Shown piece by piece: positions 45,058-52,143 of a stretch of 52,143 nt of DNA. The notes below the pieces were generated by a model, which worked only from the letters and a program-made list of their open reading frames with translations, was not told where the DNA came from and did no database searches. Location of the stretch: positions 1-52,143 of the forward strand of contig JAEEZO010000021.1 in the NCBI GenBank assembly GCA_016291895.1, given 5' to 3'. Source of the stretch: Caryophanales bacterium. Its GTDB lineage: Bacteria; Bacillota_I; Bacilli_A; RF39; UBA660. The translations under genes were made by a program, and so were the position numbers. Positions within the stretch are counted from its first letter, which is position 1. Every line of letters starts with the position of its first letter.

Positions 45058-47451
45058 ATGTACGATTTAGGAGAAAATTTTAAGAATAATCACCCCGAAA
45101 ATTTAAAAGCTTTCGATAAATCAATTTTTATGGGGGAGAAGTATAGAATTACCATATTGTCAGAAAGGTTAGTAAGGTTAGAATACGATCCGGATGGAAA
45201 ATTTTATGATATGGAAACTCCAATCGTTAAAAATAGGGTATTTCCTTATCCAGAATTTGTTATCAAAGAAGATGAGAGTTCCTTTAATGTTGAAACAACA
45301 TATATGAGTTTATTTTATAAAAAGAATGAACCATTTAATGAAAGAACTTTATATGCAAACGTTAATAATACTAAAAATGTATGGTATTACGGAGATAATG
45401 AAGTTCAAAATTTCAAAAGTAGTGCTCGTTCTCTTGATGATACAAGTTCAATGCCTGAATTAAAAAAAGGATTATTCTCACCAATGGGATTTGCTACTAT
45501 TGATGATACGTATAGTATTTATTTAGATACTGGTAGTAACATTTTAACAAATTCCTTACAAAATCATGTTGATTTATATTTGTTTGTTTATAATAAAGAT
45601 TTTGGTCTATGTCTTAGAGATTATTTTATATTATCAGGTCTTCCTGAAATGTTACCTCGTTATGCTCTTGGTAACTGGTGGAGTAAAGATACTGACTATA
45701 CACAAAATGATGTATTAGGCTTAATGGATAAGTTTAAACGTAGTAGTATTCCTATGTCAGTATTCTTACTTGATAATTTATGGTGTAAAAAAGATTATGA
45801 AAAATATCCTAAAGTAGAGCATACCTTTACTTTTGATGAACAATATTTTGATAAACCAGAAGAACTAATTAAAGAAGTACATAATCGTGATACCAAAATT
45901 GGTGTTAAAATTGATCCTACAATGGGATTTTATCCAATGGATAAATATTATGAAACAGCGACTCAATATATGGAAACAAATCCAGATGGCAGTATTAGTT
46001 TTAACCCATGGGATGCTAGAACAATGGATTTATATTTAAAATTATTTATTCATCCATTAACGGCGATGGGAATTGATTTATTTTGGAACGATTATAATCC
46101 TACTGATGATAATAGTATGTTTATAATGGACGATTATATGAATAAAGATATGAAAGGTAATGGCAAGAGATCTATTATGCTTGCAAGAAATAGTGGAATT
46201 GCTGCCCATCGATATAATGTCCTTTATTCAGGTAGAAATCGTATAGATTGGAAAGTGTTGAAACTATTACCTAGATATAATGCTTCTAGTTCTAACATTG
46301 GTGTTAGCTGGTGGAGTCATGATGTTGGTGGTAGTATTGGTGGTGTTGAAGATAGTGATTTATATATAAGAAGTGTTCAATTTGGCGTTTTTTCACCAAT
46401 TTTAAGATTCAACACTGAAAGAGGTAAGTATTTTAAGAGAGAGCCATGGAGATGGGATGTTGTTACTGATAATATTGTTACATATTATCTACAACTAAGA
46501 CATAAGTTAATTCCTTATTTATATACAGAAGCTTATGAATATTCAAGAACAGGTTCAACTTTGATTAAACCTTTGTACTATAAAAATTTGGAATTATTTG
46601 ATCATCCTTTCTTTGTACATCAATATTATTTTGGAAGATCATTTATGATATCACCGATTATTTCACCAGTTGATGAAGTTATTAATAGAACTATTCAAAA
46701 GTATTATGTACCAGAAGGTATATGGTATGACTTTAAAACTGGTAAACGTTATTTAGGTGATCATCAATATGTATCATTCTATAAAATAGAAGATTATCCA
46801 ATCTTTGTATCTGGTGGTAGTGTTATTCCGCTTGCTGGTGAAAAGAGTTATATGTCTTATAAAAATCCAGTTGATTTTGATATTCATATCTTTCCAGGTA
46901 AGAGTAATAATTATCGATTATATGAAGATGATGGTGATGGATTCTCTTATAAAAATGGTAAATATTGTATAACAGAATTCGATTATAACTATCGTAATAG
47001 TAACTATACATTAATTATTAGACCAGTAGAGGGAGATAGTAATATTCTTCCTGCTAAAAGAGATTATCGAATTATCTTTAGAAATACTAAACAAGCTGAC
47101 AATGTTGTTGTATATGAAAATGATAAACAAATTGAACATGATACAATGGTTACAGATAGTGACTTTATTGTAATGATTAAAGATGTTAGTACAAAGAGTC
47201 AGTTAACTATTAACTGTTATGGTCAAGATATAGAAATAGATGCTTTAATGATTATTAAAGATGATATTGAAGGAATCTTATCTGATCTTAAGATTGAAAC
47301 TAAGTTAAAAGATGAATTAGCAACAATTATCTTTAATGATGACTTGCCTTTAAGTAATAAGAGAATATTAGTTAAAAAATTAAAGAGAAAAGGATTAGAT
47401 AGAAGAAGTATTAAAGTATTCTTGAGATTATTAGATTACATGGAAATGTAA
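45058..47451 (+). CDS. GH31-family alpha-glucosidase homologue with altered acid/base residue
   Basis: A 797-residue glycoside hydrolase family 31 protein, without a signal peptide. The nucleophile region GIDLFWNDYNP (Asp345) and WWSHDVGG (about 418-425) are typical. In GH31 the acid/base Asp lies 16 residues after a conserved Arg (Arg600/Asp616 in human GAA; usually SGDT). Here the Arg is present in LARNSGIAAHRY, but the later segment is YSGRNRIDW, with Arg393 in the Asp position. Substrate binding may persist while hydrolysis is lost or altered. The last 70 or so residues form an added helical domain (LKIETKLKDELATIIFND...). It follows the VanY-like gene by 12 nt. Confidence 0.9.
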   Translation: MYDLGENFKNNHPENLKAFDKSIFMGEKYRITILSERLVRLEYDPDGKFYDMETPIVKNRVFPYPEFVIKEDESSFNVETTYMSLFYKKNEPFNERTLYANVNNTKNVWYYGDNEVQNFKSSARSLDDTSSMPELKKGLFSPMGFATIDDTYSIYLDTGSNILTNSLQNHVDLYLFVYNKDFGLCLRDYFILSGLPEMLPRYALGNWWSKDTDYTQNDVLGLMDKFKRSSIPMSVFLLDNLWCKKDYEKYPKVEHTFTFDEQYFDKPEELIKEVHNRDTKIGVKIDPTMGFYPMDKYYETATQYMETNPDGSISFNPWDARTMDLYLKLFIHPLTAMGIDLFWNDYNPTDDNSMFIMDDYMNKDMKGNGKRSIMLARNSGIAAHRYNVLYSGRNRIDWKVLKLLPRYNASSSNIGVSWWSHDVGGSIGGVEDSDLYIRSVQFGVFSPILRFNTERGKYFKREPWRWDVVTDNIVTYYLQLRHKLIPYLYTEAYEYSRTGSTLIKPLYYKNLELFDHPFFVHQYYFGRSFMISPIISPVDEVINRTIQKYYVPEGIWYDFKTGKRYLGDHQYVSFYKIEDYPIFVSGGSVIPLAGEKSYMSYKNPVDFDIHIFPGKSNNYRLYEDDGDGFSYKNGKYCITEFDYNYRNSNYTLIIRPVEGDSNILPAKRDYRIIFRNTKQADNVVVYENDKQIEHDTMVTDSDFIVMIKDVSTKSQLTINCYGQDIEIDALMIIKDDIEGILSDLKIETKLKDELATIIFNDDLPLSNKRILVKKLKRKGLDRRSIKVFLRLLDYMEM

Positions 47452-47468
47452 TTGATTTAGGGGGAAAT

Positions 47469-47882
47469 ATGAATGATTTATTAAAGTTTTTTATTGAATT
47501 TATAGTTACTTTTGCTGTTGCTTTCACTTTCTATTATTTTGTTCTTATTAAGCAACATAAGAAAATAGATGAAAAAAAAGTACCAACAGAAATAAATATA
47601 ATTCTTAAATATCACAAAATAGAATTAAAGAAGATTAACTATAAATCGTTATTAGTTTCAGTATCGATAGTTACATCGTTAATTCTATCAATTATTATAA
47701 ATATTGTTTTTCACTTTATGCATAATAATATTTTAGTTGTTATAATTACTTTAATTGTTTCATTACCAATTGCTTTAGTAGCTTATGATATTATAGGAAG
47801 AATATATGAAAAGAAAAGTAATGAAATAAAAAGTGATGAAGAAAAGAAAATAGAAACGAAAAATAAAAACAAAAGAAAGTAG
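47469..47882 (+). CDS. Small membrane protein, three predicted helices
   Basis: Unrecognised, 137 residues. Membrane segments lie at about 8-27, 60-83 and 87-109, with a basic cytoplasmic tail (KSNEIKSDEEKKIETKNKNK). It follows the GH31 gene by 17 nt behind GGGGAAAT and precedes the next gene by 9 nt, so it belongs to the same operon. It could be a membrane partner for the neighbouring proteins. Confidence 0.65.
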   Translation: MNDLLKFFIEFIVTFAVAFTFYYFVLIKQHKKIDEKKVPTEINIILKYHKIELKKINYKSLLVSVSIVTSLILSIIINIVFHFMHNNILVVIITLIVSLPIALVAYDIIGRIYEKKSNEIKSDEEKKIETKNKNKRK

Positions 47883-47891
47883 GTGAGATAT

Positions 47892-48527
47892 ATGAAATTT
47901 AGCGATTATTTATTCGATGATGGTGAAGATTATGAAAATCCTTATGATTTAACATCTAAACTATTATTAATGGATAGTGCGTTAATGCAAATACATGCAA
48001 GTGGTAGATATGTCTCATCTAGTCTTCTTGATGCTGTAGTTGTTGATAATAAAATAGATCCTTCATCAATTCAAATTGATGTCTTTGATGCTGAGAAGAA
48101 TGAAAATGATTATGCTCAAGATATTATGGAGTTATGTGCTATAGGTGTTTGTGCATATAATCGTATGGGGGAGAGTGAAGGTTATCCTAAATATTTCACT
48201 TCATCTGAGTTTATACATGGATTAAGTGATAATATTGAACCTTTTATTGCAAGGGAAGATATTCCAGAAGAAGTAAAAGATTATTACCGAACAATCTTTA
48301 CTCTTCTAGATATAAAATATATGAATAATTATTTTGAAGAATTAAAGAAAAACGATGGTGGAAAAGGTAATGCTCGACAATTAATATATAGTACACCTCA
48401 AGGAAGAGCTTTTGCCAATAGTAATGATAATCCTAATGCGTTTACCTTTATTATAGCGATTCCTATAACTTTAGTTGTTTCTTATGTTCTTACGATGATT
48501 GTTATTATAATTATTAAAATGTTATAA
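47892..48527 (+). CDS. Tail-anchored protein of unknown function
   Basis: Unrecognised, 211 residues. A cytoplasmic domain of about 185 residues begins MKFSDYLFDDGEDYENPYDL and is followed by one C-terminal membrane segment (FTFIIAIPITLVVSYVLTMI onward), the layout of a tail-anchored protein. Three cysteines lie in the soluble part. The ATG at 47892 follows TAGGTGAG; an in-frame GTG at 47883 is less likely. Fourth gene of the operon from 43927. Confidence 0.65.
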   Translation: MKFSDYLFDDGEDYENPYDLTSKLLLMDSALMQIHASGRYVSSSLLDAVVVDNKIDPSSIQIDVFDAEKNENDYAQDIMELCAIGVCAYNRMGESEGYPKYFTSSEFIHGLSDNIEPFIAREDIPEEVKDYYRTIFTLLDIKYMNNYFEELKKNDGGKGNARQLIYSTPQGRAFANSNDNPNAFTFIIAIPITLVVSYVLTMIVIIIIKML

Positions 48528-48543
48528 AGGAAGGGAAAAAGAT

Positions 48544-48930
48544 ATGGGATTATTTGATGCTTTAAAAAAACATAAAGAGCAAAATCAAGATAAAGAAATA
48601 TCAAGATCTGCTATTGATATAGTTAGACTTGTTGATGCTGGAGAAGTATCTAAAGCTATGGATTTATTAAACAAAGGAATGTCTGTTTATGACAACTTTT
48701 CTCGTATAGTTGCTCAACAAATGGGGCTTCCTCCTGAAAGAGCAAATGAAGTTGCTTTTACTATTATGTCTCGTTTAACTGATAAATATATGCAAAGAAA
48801 TGTTAATCAATTGCAACAATATCAACAAAGAGAGCAAAACTTTGTAATGGAACAAGATGCTAAAAGGCAACAAGCAATACAAGAAGCACAAAATATAATG
48901 CAAGGAGAATCTTCCGGAATAAGAAGATAA
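48544..48930 (+). CDS. Small soluble helical protein of unknown function
   Basis: Unrecognised, 128 residues. The start MGLFDALKKHKEQNQ could form an amphipathic helix. A compact helical middle follows, and from about residue 88 a Gln-rich coiled-coil tail (QLQQYQQREQNFVMEQDAKR). No membrane segment. It is 16 nt after the tail-anchored gene, with GGAAGGG upstream, and closes the five-gene operon. Confidence 0.65.
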   Translation: MGLFDALKKHKEQNQDKEISRSAIDIVRLVDAGEVSKAMDLLNKGMSVYDNFSRIVAQQMGLPPERANEVAFTIMSRLTDKYMQRNVNQLQQYQQREQNFVMEQDAKRQQAIQEAQNIMQGESSGIRR

Positions 48931-48940
48931 TTAATAAAAA

Positions 48941-49002
48941 AAAAACACTTTACTTTTACATATAATTATGTTATTTTATATGTGACACGGAAGTGTTTTT
49001 AT
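48941..49002 (+). terminator. Possible terminator of the five-gene operon
   Basis: A long imperfect hairpin with outer arms AAAACACTT and AAGTGTTTT, then a T-rich tract, between the 128-aa gene and secE. It overlaps a candidate secE promoter. Confidence 0.5.
48949..48977 (+). promoter_or_regulatory. Candidate promoter of secE-nusG
   Basis: TTTACT (48949-48954), 17-nt spacer, TATTTT (48972-48977). The match is only moderate. Confidence 0.4.
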
Positions 49003-49023
49003 TTTGGGGAAAAAGGAGAATAT

Positions 49024-49200
49024 ATGAAAGGTATTACAAAATTCTTTGGTGAAGTTAAAAAAGAATTATCTAAAGTTAAATGGCCAACAAAGAAAGATAT
49101 GGTTAAATATTCAATTGCAACAATAGTCTTTGTTATATTTTTTGCTGCATTTTTCTATTTAATTGGTGTATTAGTAGCTTTAGTTTCAAGATTGGTGTAG
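49024..49200 (+). CDS. secE: Preprotein translocase subunit SecE
   Basis: A 58-residue single-span SecE. The amphipathic helix KKELSKVKWPTKKDM precedes one membrane segment (about 30-52). The ATG at 49024 follows AAAGGAGA; a longer reading would start in the hairpin. It is 3 nt before nusG. No rpmG (bL33), often upstream, is seen. Confidence 0.95.
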   Translation: MKGITKFFGEVKKELSKVKWPTKKDMVKYSIATIVFVIFFAAFFYLIGVLVALVSRLV

Positions 49201-49203
49201 TTT

Positions 49204-49740
49204 ATGGAAGAGAAGAAGTGGTATGTTGTTAATACATATTCTGGACATGAAAACAAAGTTAAAGAAAAACTTGAGATGCGTACAGAATCAATGGGATTAC
49301 AAGATTACATCTTTAGAGTTATCGTTCCAGAACAAACCGTTGTAGAAGAAAAAGACGGTGTATCAAAAGAGAAAGTAAAGAAGATGTTTCCAGGTTATAT
49401 TCTAGTTGAAATGATTATGACTGATGAAGCATGGTTTATTGTTCGTAATACACCAGGTGTAACAGGATTCATTGGTTCATCTGGAAAAGGAGCTAAACCA
49501 ACACCATTACAACCATATGAAGTTGAAACAATTCTTAATAATATGGGTATTAGTCGTATTGATGCTCCAAACGAACTTAAAGAAGGAGATAAAATTAAGA
49601 TTATTGATGGTCCATTCGTAGGTATGACTGGAACTATTGAATCAATAGACTTAGAAAATAAGATTGTTAATGCACTTGTTGACTTATTCGGTCAAGAAAC
49701 AAGTATTGAAGTAGAATTAAAACAAATTGACCGTGCTTAA
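49204..49740 (+). CDS. nusG: Transcription elongation factor NusG
   Basis: A 178-residue protein with the NGN domain (KKWYVVNTYSGHENKVKEKL) and a C-terminal KOW domain (GDKIKIIDGPFVGMTGTIES). It binds RNA polymerase and couples it to Rho or ribosomes. It ends with a clean stop before the rplK promoter. Confidence 0.97.
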   Translation: MEEKKWYVVNTYSGHENKVKEKLEMRTESMGLQDYIFRVIVPEQTVVEEKDGVSKEKVKKMFPGYILVEMIMTDEAWFIVRNTPGVTGFIGSSGKGAKPTPLQPYEVETILNNMGISRIDAPNELKEGDKIKIIDGPFVGMTGTIESIDLENKIVNALVDLFGQETSIEVELKQIDRA

Positions 49741-49762
49741 TTAAAATATAAACAATATAGTA

Positions 49763-49791
49763 TTGATTTTTAATAAAAATAATGTTATTAT
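49763..49791 (+). promoter_or_regulatory. Promoter of rplK-rplA
   Basis: TTGATT (49763-49768), 17-nt spacer, TATTAT (49786-49791), about 100 nt before rplK. Confidence 0.75.
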
Positions 49792-49821
49792 CATAGACGC
49801 TATATTGATTTATATATAGAT

Positions 49822-49866
49822 TTAGTGGGAGAAAAAAGATAAGTGAAATATTTCGTGACCACTCGC
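49822..49866 (+). promoter_or_regulatory. Candidate L1-binding leader of rplK-rplA
   Basis: In the rplK leader AGTGG (49824-49828) pairs with CCACT (49859-49863), and a GGGAG-containing internal loop lies inside, resembling the L1-binding motif of 23S rRNA and of known rplKA leaders. It fits autogenous repression by L1; the structure is inferred by eye. Confidence 0.5.
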
Positions 49867-49898
49867 GAAAACAAAATATTAAATAGGAGGTGTTTTTC

Positions 49899-50321
49899 GT
49901 GGCAAAGGAAGTTGTAAAAAAGATTAAACTTGATATTGAAGCAGGTAAAGCAAATCCAGCTCCACCAGTTGGTACTGTATTAGGTCCTGCAGGTATCAAT
50001 TTACAAGAATTTTGTACAAAATATAATGAAGCAACAAGAGATAAGATGGGAGATCGTATTCCAGTAGAAATTACTGTATACGAAGATAGAACATTTGATT
50101 TTATCATTAAAACTCCACCAACAGGTTTCTTATTAAAGAAATATGCAAAGATTAATAAAGGTTCAGCTAAAGGTAAGAGTGAAATAGTTGGTTCAATTAC
50201 AGAAACTCAATTACGTGAAATTGCTGAAACAAAATTACCAGATTTAAATGCCTATGATGTAGAATCTGCAATGAAAATTGTTGCAGGAACTGCTAAAAAC
50301 ATGGGAATTGAAATTAAATAA
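49899..50321 (+). CDS. rplK: Ribosomal protein uL11
   Basis: A 140-residue protein of the GTPase-associated centre. It has the N-terminal [20 protein letters not shown] and the C-terminal RNA-binding KMPDLNA-type segment ([20 protein letters not shown]). I chose a GTG start at 49899, giving [11 protein letters not shown], because AGGAGGTG lies just upstream and the N-terminus then matches the family. Confidence 0.97.
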   Translation: MAKEVVKKIKLDIEAGKANPAPPVGTVLGPAGINLQEFCTKYNEATRDKMGDRIPVEITVYEDRTFDFIIKTPPTGFLLKKYAKINKGSAKGKSEIVGSITETQLREIAETKLPDLNAYDVESAMKIVAGTAKNMGIEIK

Positions 50322-50399
50322 ATAAAAACATAGATTTACTATGTGGAAGGAAAGACACTTATCAAAAAAATAATTTCCGCTATACCACAAGGAGGAAAA

Positions 50400-51098
50400 A
50401 TGGGAAAAAGAGGAAAAAGATATAACGAATTATCAAGTAAAATTGAAAAAGGAAAGTTATATACTAGAGAAGAAGCTGTTAAGTTAGTAAAAGAAACTTC
50501 AGTAAGTAAGTTTGATGCTACTATTGAACTTGCTATGAACTTAAATGTTGATACTAAAAAAGCTGATCAACAATTAAGAGGAGCAATTTTATTACCAGCT
50601 GGAACAGGTAAAACAAAAAGAGTATTAGTAATTGCTAAAGGTGATGCTGCAAAAGCTGCACAAGAAGCTGGTGCTGATTATGTTGGTGATGTAGATCTAC
50701 TTGAAAAAATTGAAAAAGAGAATTGGTTTGAATTCGATGTTTTAATTGCAACACCTGAAACAATGCCTTTACTTGGAAAATTAGGTAGAGTATTAGGTCC
50801 TAAGGGATTAATGCCAAACCCTAAGACAGGTACTGTTACAATGGATACAGCTAAGGCTGTAGCTGATGTTAAAGCAGGACGTGTTGAATATCGTTGTGAT
50901 TCTTTTGGAATTATCCATAGTATTATTGGTAAAGCAAGCTTTACTGAAGAACAATTACTTGAAAACTTAGATGCTTTTGTTGGAACAATTTTAAAACAAA
51001 AACCATCAACAGTTAAAGGTGACTTCGTAAAAAGTATTGCTATATCATCTACAATGGGTCCTGGAATTAAAATCGCAGTTAATTCATTTGACAAATAA
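50400..51098 (+). CDS. rplA: Ribosomal protein uL1
   Basis: A 232-residue protein forming the L1 stalk. It begins [11 protein letters not shown] and contains the signature [10 protein letters not shown] and [13 protein letters not shown]. The ATG at 50400 follows AAGGAGGAA; a longer in-frame reading from 50343 is not supported. The promoter of the next gene overlaps its last codons. Confidence 0.97.
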   Translation: MGKRGKRYNELSSKIEKGKLYTREEAVKLVKETSVSKFDATIELAMNLNVDTKKADQQLRGAILLPAGTGKTKRVLVIAKGDAAKAAQEAGADYVGDVDLLEKIEKENWFEFDVLIATPETMPLLGKLGRVLGPKGLMPNPKTGTVTMDTAKAVADVKAGRVEYRCDSFGIIHSIIGKASFTEEQLLENLDAFVGTILKQKPSTVKGDFVKSIAISSTMGPGIKIAVNSFDK

Positions 51099-51115
51099 TA
51101 ATTGTATGTTATAAT
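51088..51115 (+). promoter_or_regulatory. Promoter of rplJ-rplL
   Basis: TTGACA (51088-51093), 16-nt spacer, extended -10 TGTTATAAT (core 51110-51115), overlapping the end of rplA. Confidence 0.8.
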
Positions 51116-51119
51116 AACT

Positions 51120-51224
51120 AATGTTTGTTGGTGCCATAGACAGTAGGTATAAAAATAAATCCTACCGAGGACTTAAAAAAATATAAGTTTTTAGGAGTCC
51201 TCACGTCTTGTGAGGACTTTTTAA
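51120..51224 (+). promoter_or_regulatory. Ribosomal protein L10 leader RNA
   Basis: The leader contains GTGCCATAGACAGTAGGT, the paired ATCCTACCGAGGACTT, and a terminator stem AGTCCTCAC/GTGAGGACT (51196-51218) with a T-run. This is the layout of the L10 leader family, in which the L10-L12 complex binds and promotes termination. Confidence 0.9.
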
Positions 51225-51257
51225 ATGGTACCTTTAAATATAGTGAAAGGAGAGATT

Positions 51258-51752
51258 ATGGCAAATGCAAATATCTTAGCTAAGAAGCAAGAAGTAATTA
51301 ATGAAATCAAAGATAGAATTGATAATGCTGGTGGCGTTGTATTTTTTGATTATCGTGGATTAACTGATGCTGAAGCTAAGGAATTAAGAAGAAGTTTAAA
51401 AGATAACGGTGCTGATTATAAGATTTATAAGAATACATTAGTAACACGTGCTTTAAACGAATTAAACATTAAATTTGATGAAGATTTATTTGGTCCAAGT
51501 GCTCTTGCTTATGCAAAAGATGAAATTGCACCAATTAAAGTTTTATCAGAATTTGCTAAAAATCATCCAGCTGTAGAATTAAAGGTAGGTATCGTTGATA
51601 AGGAAGTAACTGATAAGAATAAGTTAGCTGCCCTTGCAACTATTCCTTCAAGAGAAGGATTACTTACAATGCTTGCTGGTGGTATGATTGGTATCGCAAG
51701 AGATTTATCAATCTGCTTAGATTTATATGCTAAACAAAAAGAAGAAAATTAA
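51258..51752 (+). CDS. rplJ: Ribosomal protein uL10
   Basis: A 164-residue stalk base. It has the N-terminal rRNA- and L11-binding domain (VVFFDYRGLTDAEAKELRRSL, YKIYKNTLVTRAL) and a C-terminal helix that carries L7/L12 dimers. The ATG at 51258 follows AAAGGAGAG; the longer reading from 51225 would start inside the leader terminator. Confidence 0.97.
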   Translation: MANANILAKKQEVINEIKDRIDNAGGVVFFDYRGLTDAEAKELRRSLKDNGADYKIYKNTLVTRALNELNIKFDEDLFGPSALAYAKDEIAPIKVLSEFAKNHPAVELKVGIVDKEVTDKNKLAALATIPSREGLLTMLAGGMIGIARDLSICLDLYAKQKEEN

Positions 51753-51770
51753 TTAGAGGAGGAATTTAAA

Positions 51771-52085
51771 ATGGCAAAATTAACAAGAGATGAATTTATT
51801 AGTTCATTAAAAGAAATGAGTTTATTAGAAATTAAAGAATTAGTTGATGCAATGAAAGAAGAATTTGGTGTAGATCCAAGTGCTGTAGCTGTTGCTGCTC
51901 CAGTTGCTGGTGGTAGTGATGCTAGTGCTGATGCTGCTCCAAGTGCAGTTACTGTAACATTAGTTAACGCTGGTGCTGCAAAAGTTAACGTTATCAAGGT
52001 TATTAAAGAAAATGTATCTACTGATGAAGCTAATGAATTAAAAGCTAAGTTCGAAGAAGCTGGAGCTACTATCGAATTAAAATAA
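51771..52085 (+). CDS. rplL: Ribosomal protein bL12 (L7/L12) with an internal deletion
   Basis: A 104-residue protein against the usual 120-125. The N-terminal dimerisation domain (about 1-33) and the Ala-rich hinge (about 36-60) are normal, and the C-terminal domain begins normally (VTVTLVNAGAAKVNVIKVIKE) and ends normally (VSTDEANELKAKFEEAGATIELK). The intervening segment, about 22 residues that in other bacteria read TGLGLKEAKDLV and its flanks, is absent. That segment contains the helix that contacts EF-G, EF-Tu, IF2 and RF3. The reading frame is kept (66 nt). GGAGGAA precedes the ATG. Confidence 0.92.
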   Translation: MAKLTRDEFISSLKEMSLLEIKELVDAMKEEFGVDPSAVAVAAPVAGGSDASADAAPSAVTVTLVNAGAAKVNVIKVIKENVSTDEANELKAKFEEAGATIELK

Positions 52086-52104
52086 TTTTATGTAAATTGG
52101 TTTA

Positions 52105-52130
52105 AGCCTATACATTTATGTATGGGCTTT
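52105..52130 (+). terminator. Strong hairpin after rplL
   Basis: A 12-bp stem (AAGCCTATACAT/ATGTATGGGCTT, one G-T pair) with a 2-nt loop. It is followed by TCGCCGTCTC rather than a T-run, so it may be an attenuator, a processing site, or part of a larger element cut by the window edge. Confidence 0.5.
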
Positions 52131-52143
52131 CGCCGTCTCTAAA

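Noticed and set aside
51771..52085. Frameshift or pseudogene explanation for short rplL
   Set aside because: Both flanks are in the same frame and the missing length is a multiple of three, so it is an in-frame deletion, not a frameshift.

Overview
The window is 52 kb of a very AT-rich bacterial chromosome centred on its replication origin. Gene order follows the Bacillus subtilis origin region closely: ftsH, tilS, divIC, spoVG, a 3D-domain gene, tatD, metG, mfd, pth, trmN, ricT, holB, recR, ybaB, dnaX, tadA, SRP RNA, gyrA, gyrB, recF, dnaN and dnaA, then oriC, then rpmH, rnpA, yidC, jag, mnmE, mnmG, rsmG, noc, soj, parB, a DUF951 gene, ychF, and finally secE, nusG and rplKAJL. With the low GC, compact spacing and normal use of UGA as stop, this suggests a reduced-genome member of class Bacilli, most likely an uncultured gut lineage of the RF39/Erysipelotrichales type. 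That placement is an inference; no rRNA gene is present.

Layout. Positions 1-27516 lie on the minus strand and 27924-52143 on the plus strand, so transcription runs away from oriC (about 27600-27870). The only exception is a radical-SAM gene at 42902-43828. The left arm holds replication, repair, translation and envelope genes, a methionine T-box before metG, and a small SRP RNA. A ComK-like gene sits where yaaA is usual. The right arm holds the rnpA-yidC-jag and tRNA-modification genes, two ParB-family proteins (Noc and Spo0J/ParB) with Soj, a transporter, a pair of WXG-like secreted-type proteins, a five-gene operon of unusual envelope proteins, and the nusG and L11/L1/L10/L12 genes with their leader RNAs.

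Most unusual content. (1) Origin segregation and nucleoid occlusion: Noc carries a long disordered tail with five copies of a short FxxFL-type motif. Perfect Noc-type sites lie in dnaX and before gyrA, and one of them is paired 22 bp away with a site that is half parS, half Noc site. The ParB recognition helix also differs from the usual ParB pattern. (2) Several proteins keep their fold signatures but lose catalytic residues. FtsH has no HEXXH zinc motif. A VanY-type peptidase lacks two zinc ligands and the catalytic Glu. The GH31 gene next to it lacks the acid/base Asp. The last two open a five-gene operon whose other three genes are unrecognised. (3) Ribosomal protein L7/L12 lacks about 22 residues, including the translation-factor-binding helix. 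(4) A tandem pair of duplicated WXG-like proteins has no secretion machinery nearby.

No insertion sequence, prophage, CRISPR array, tRNA or rRNA was seen.
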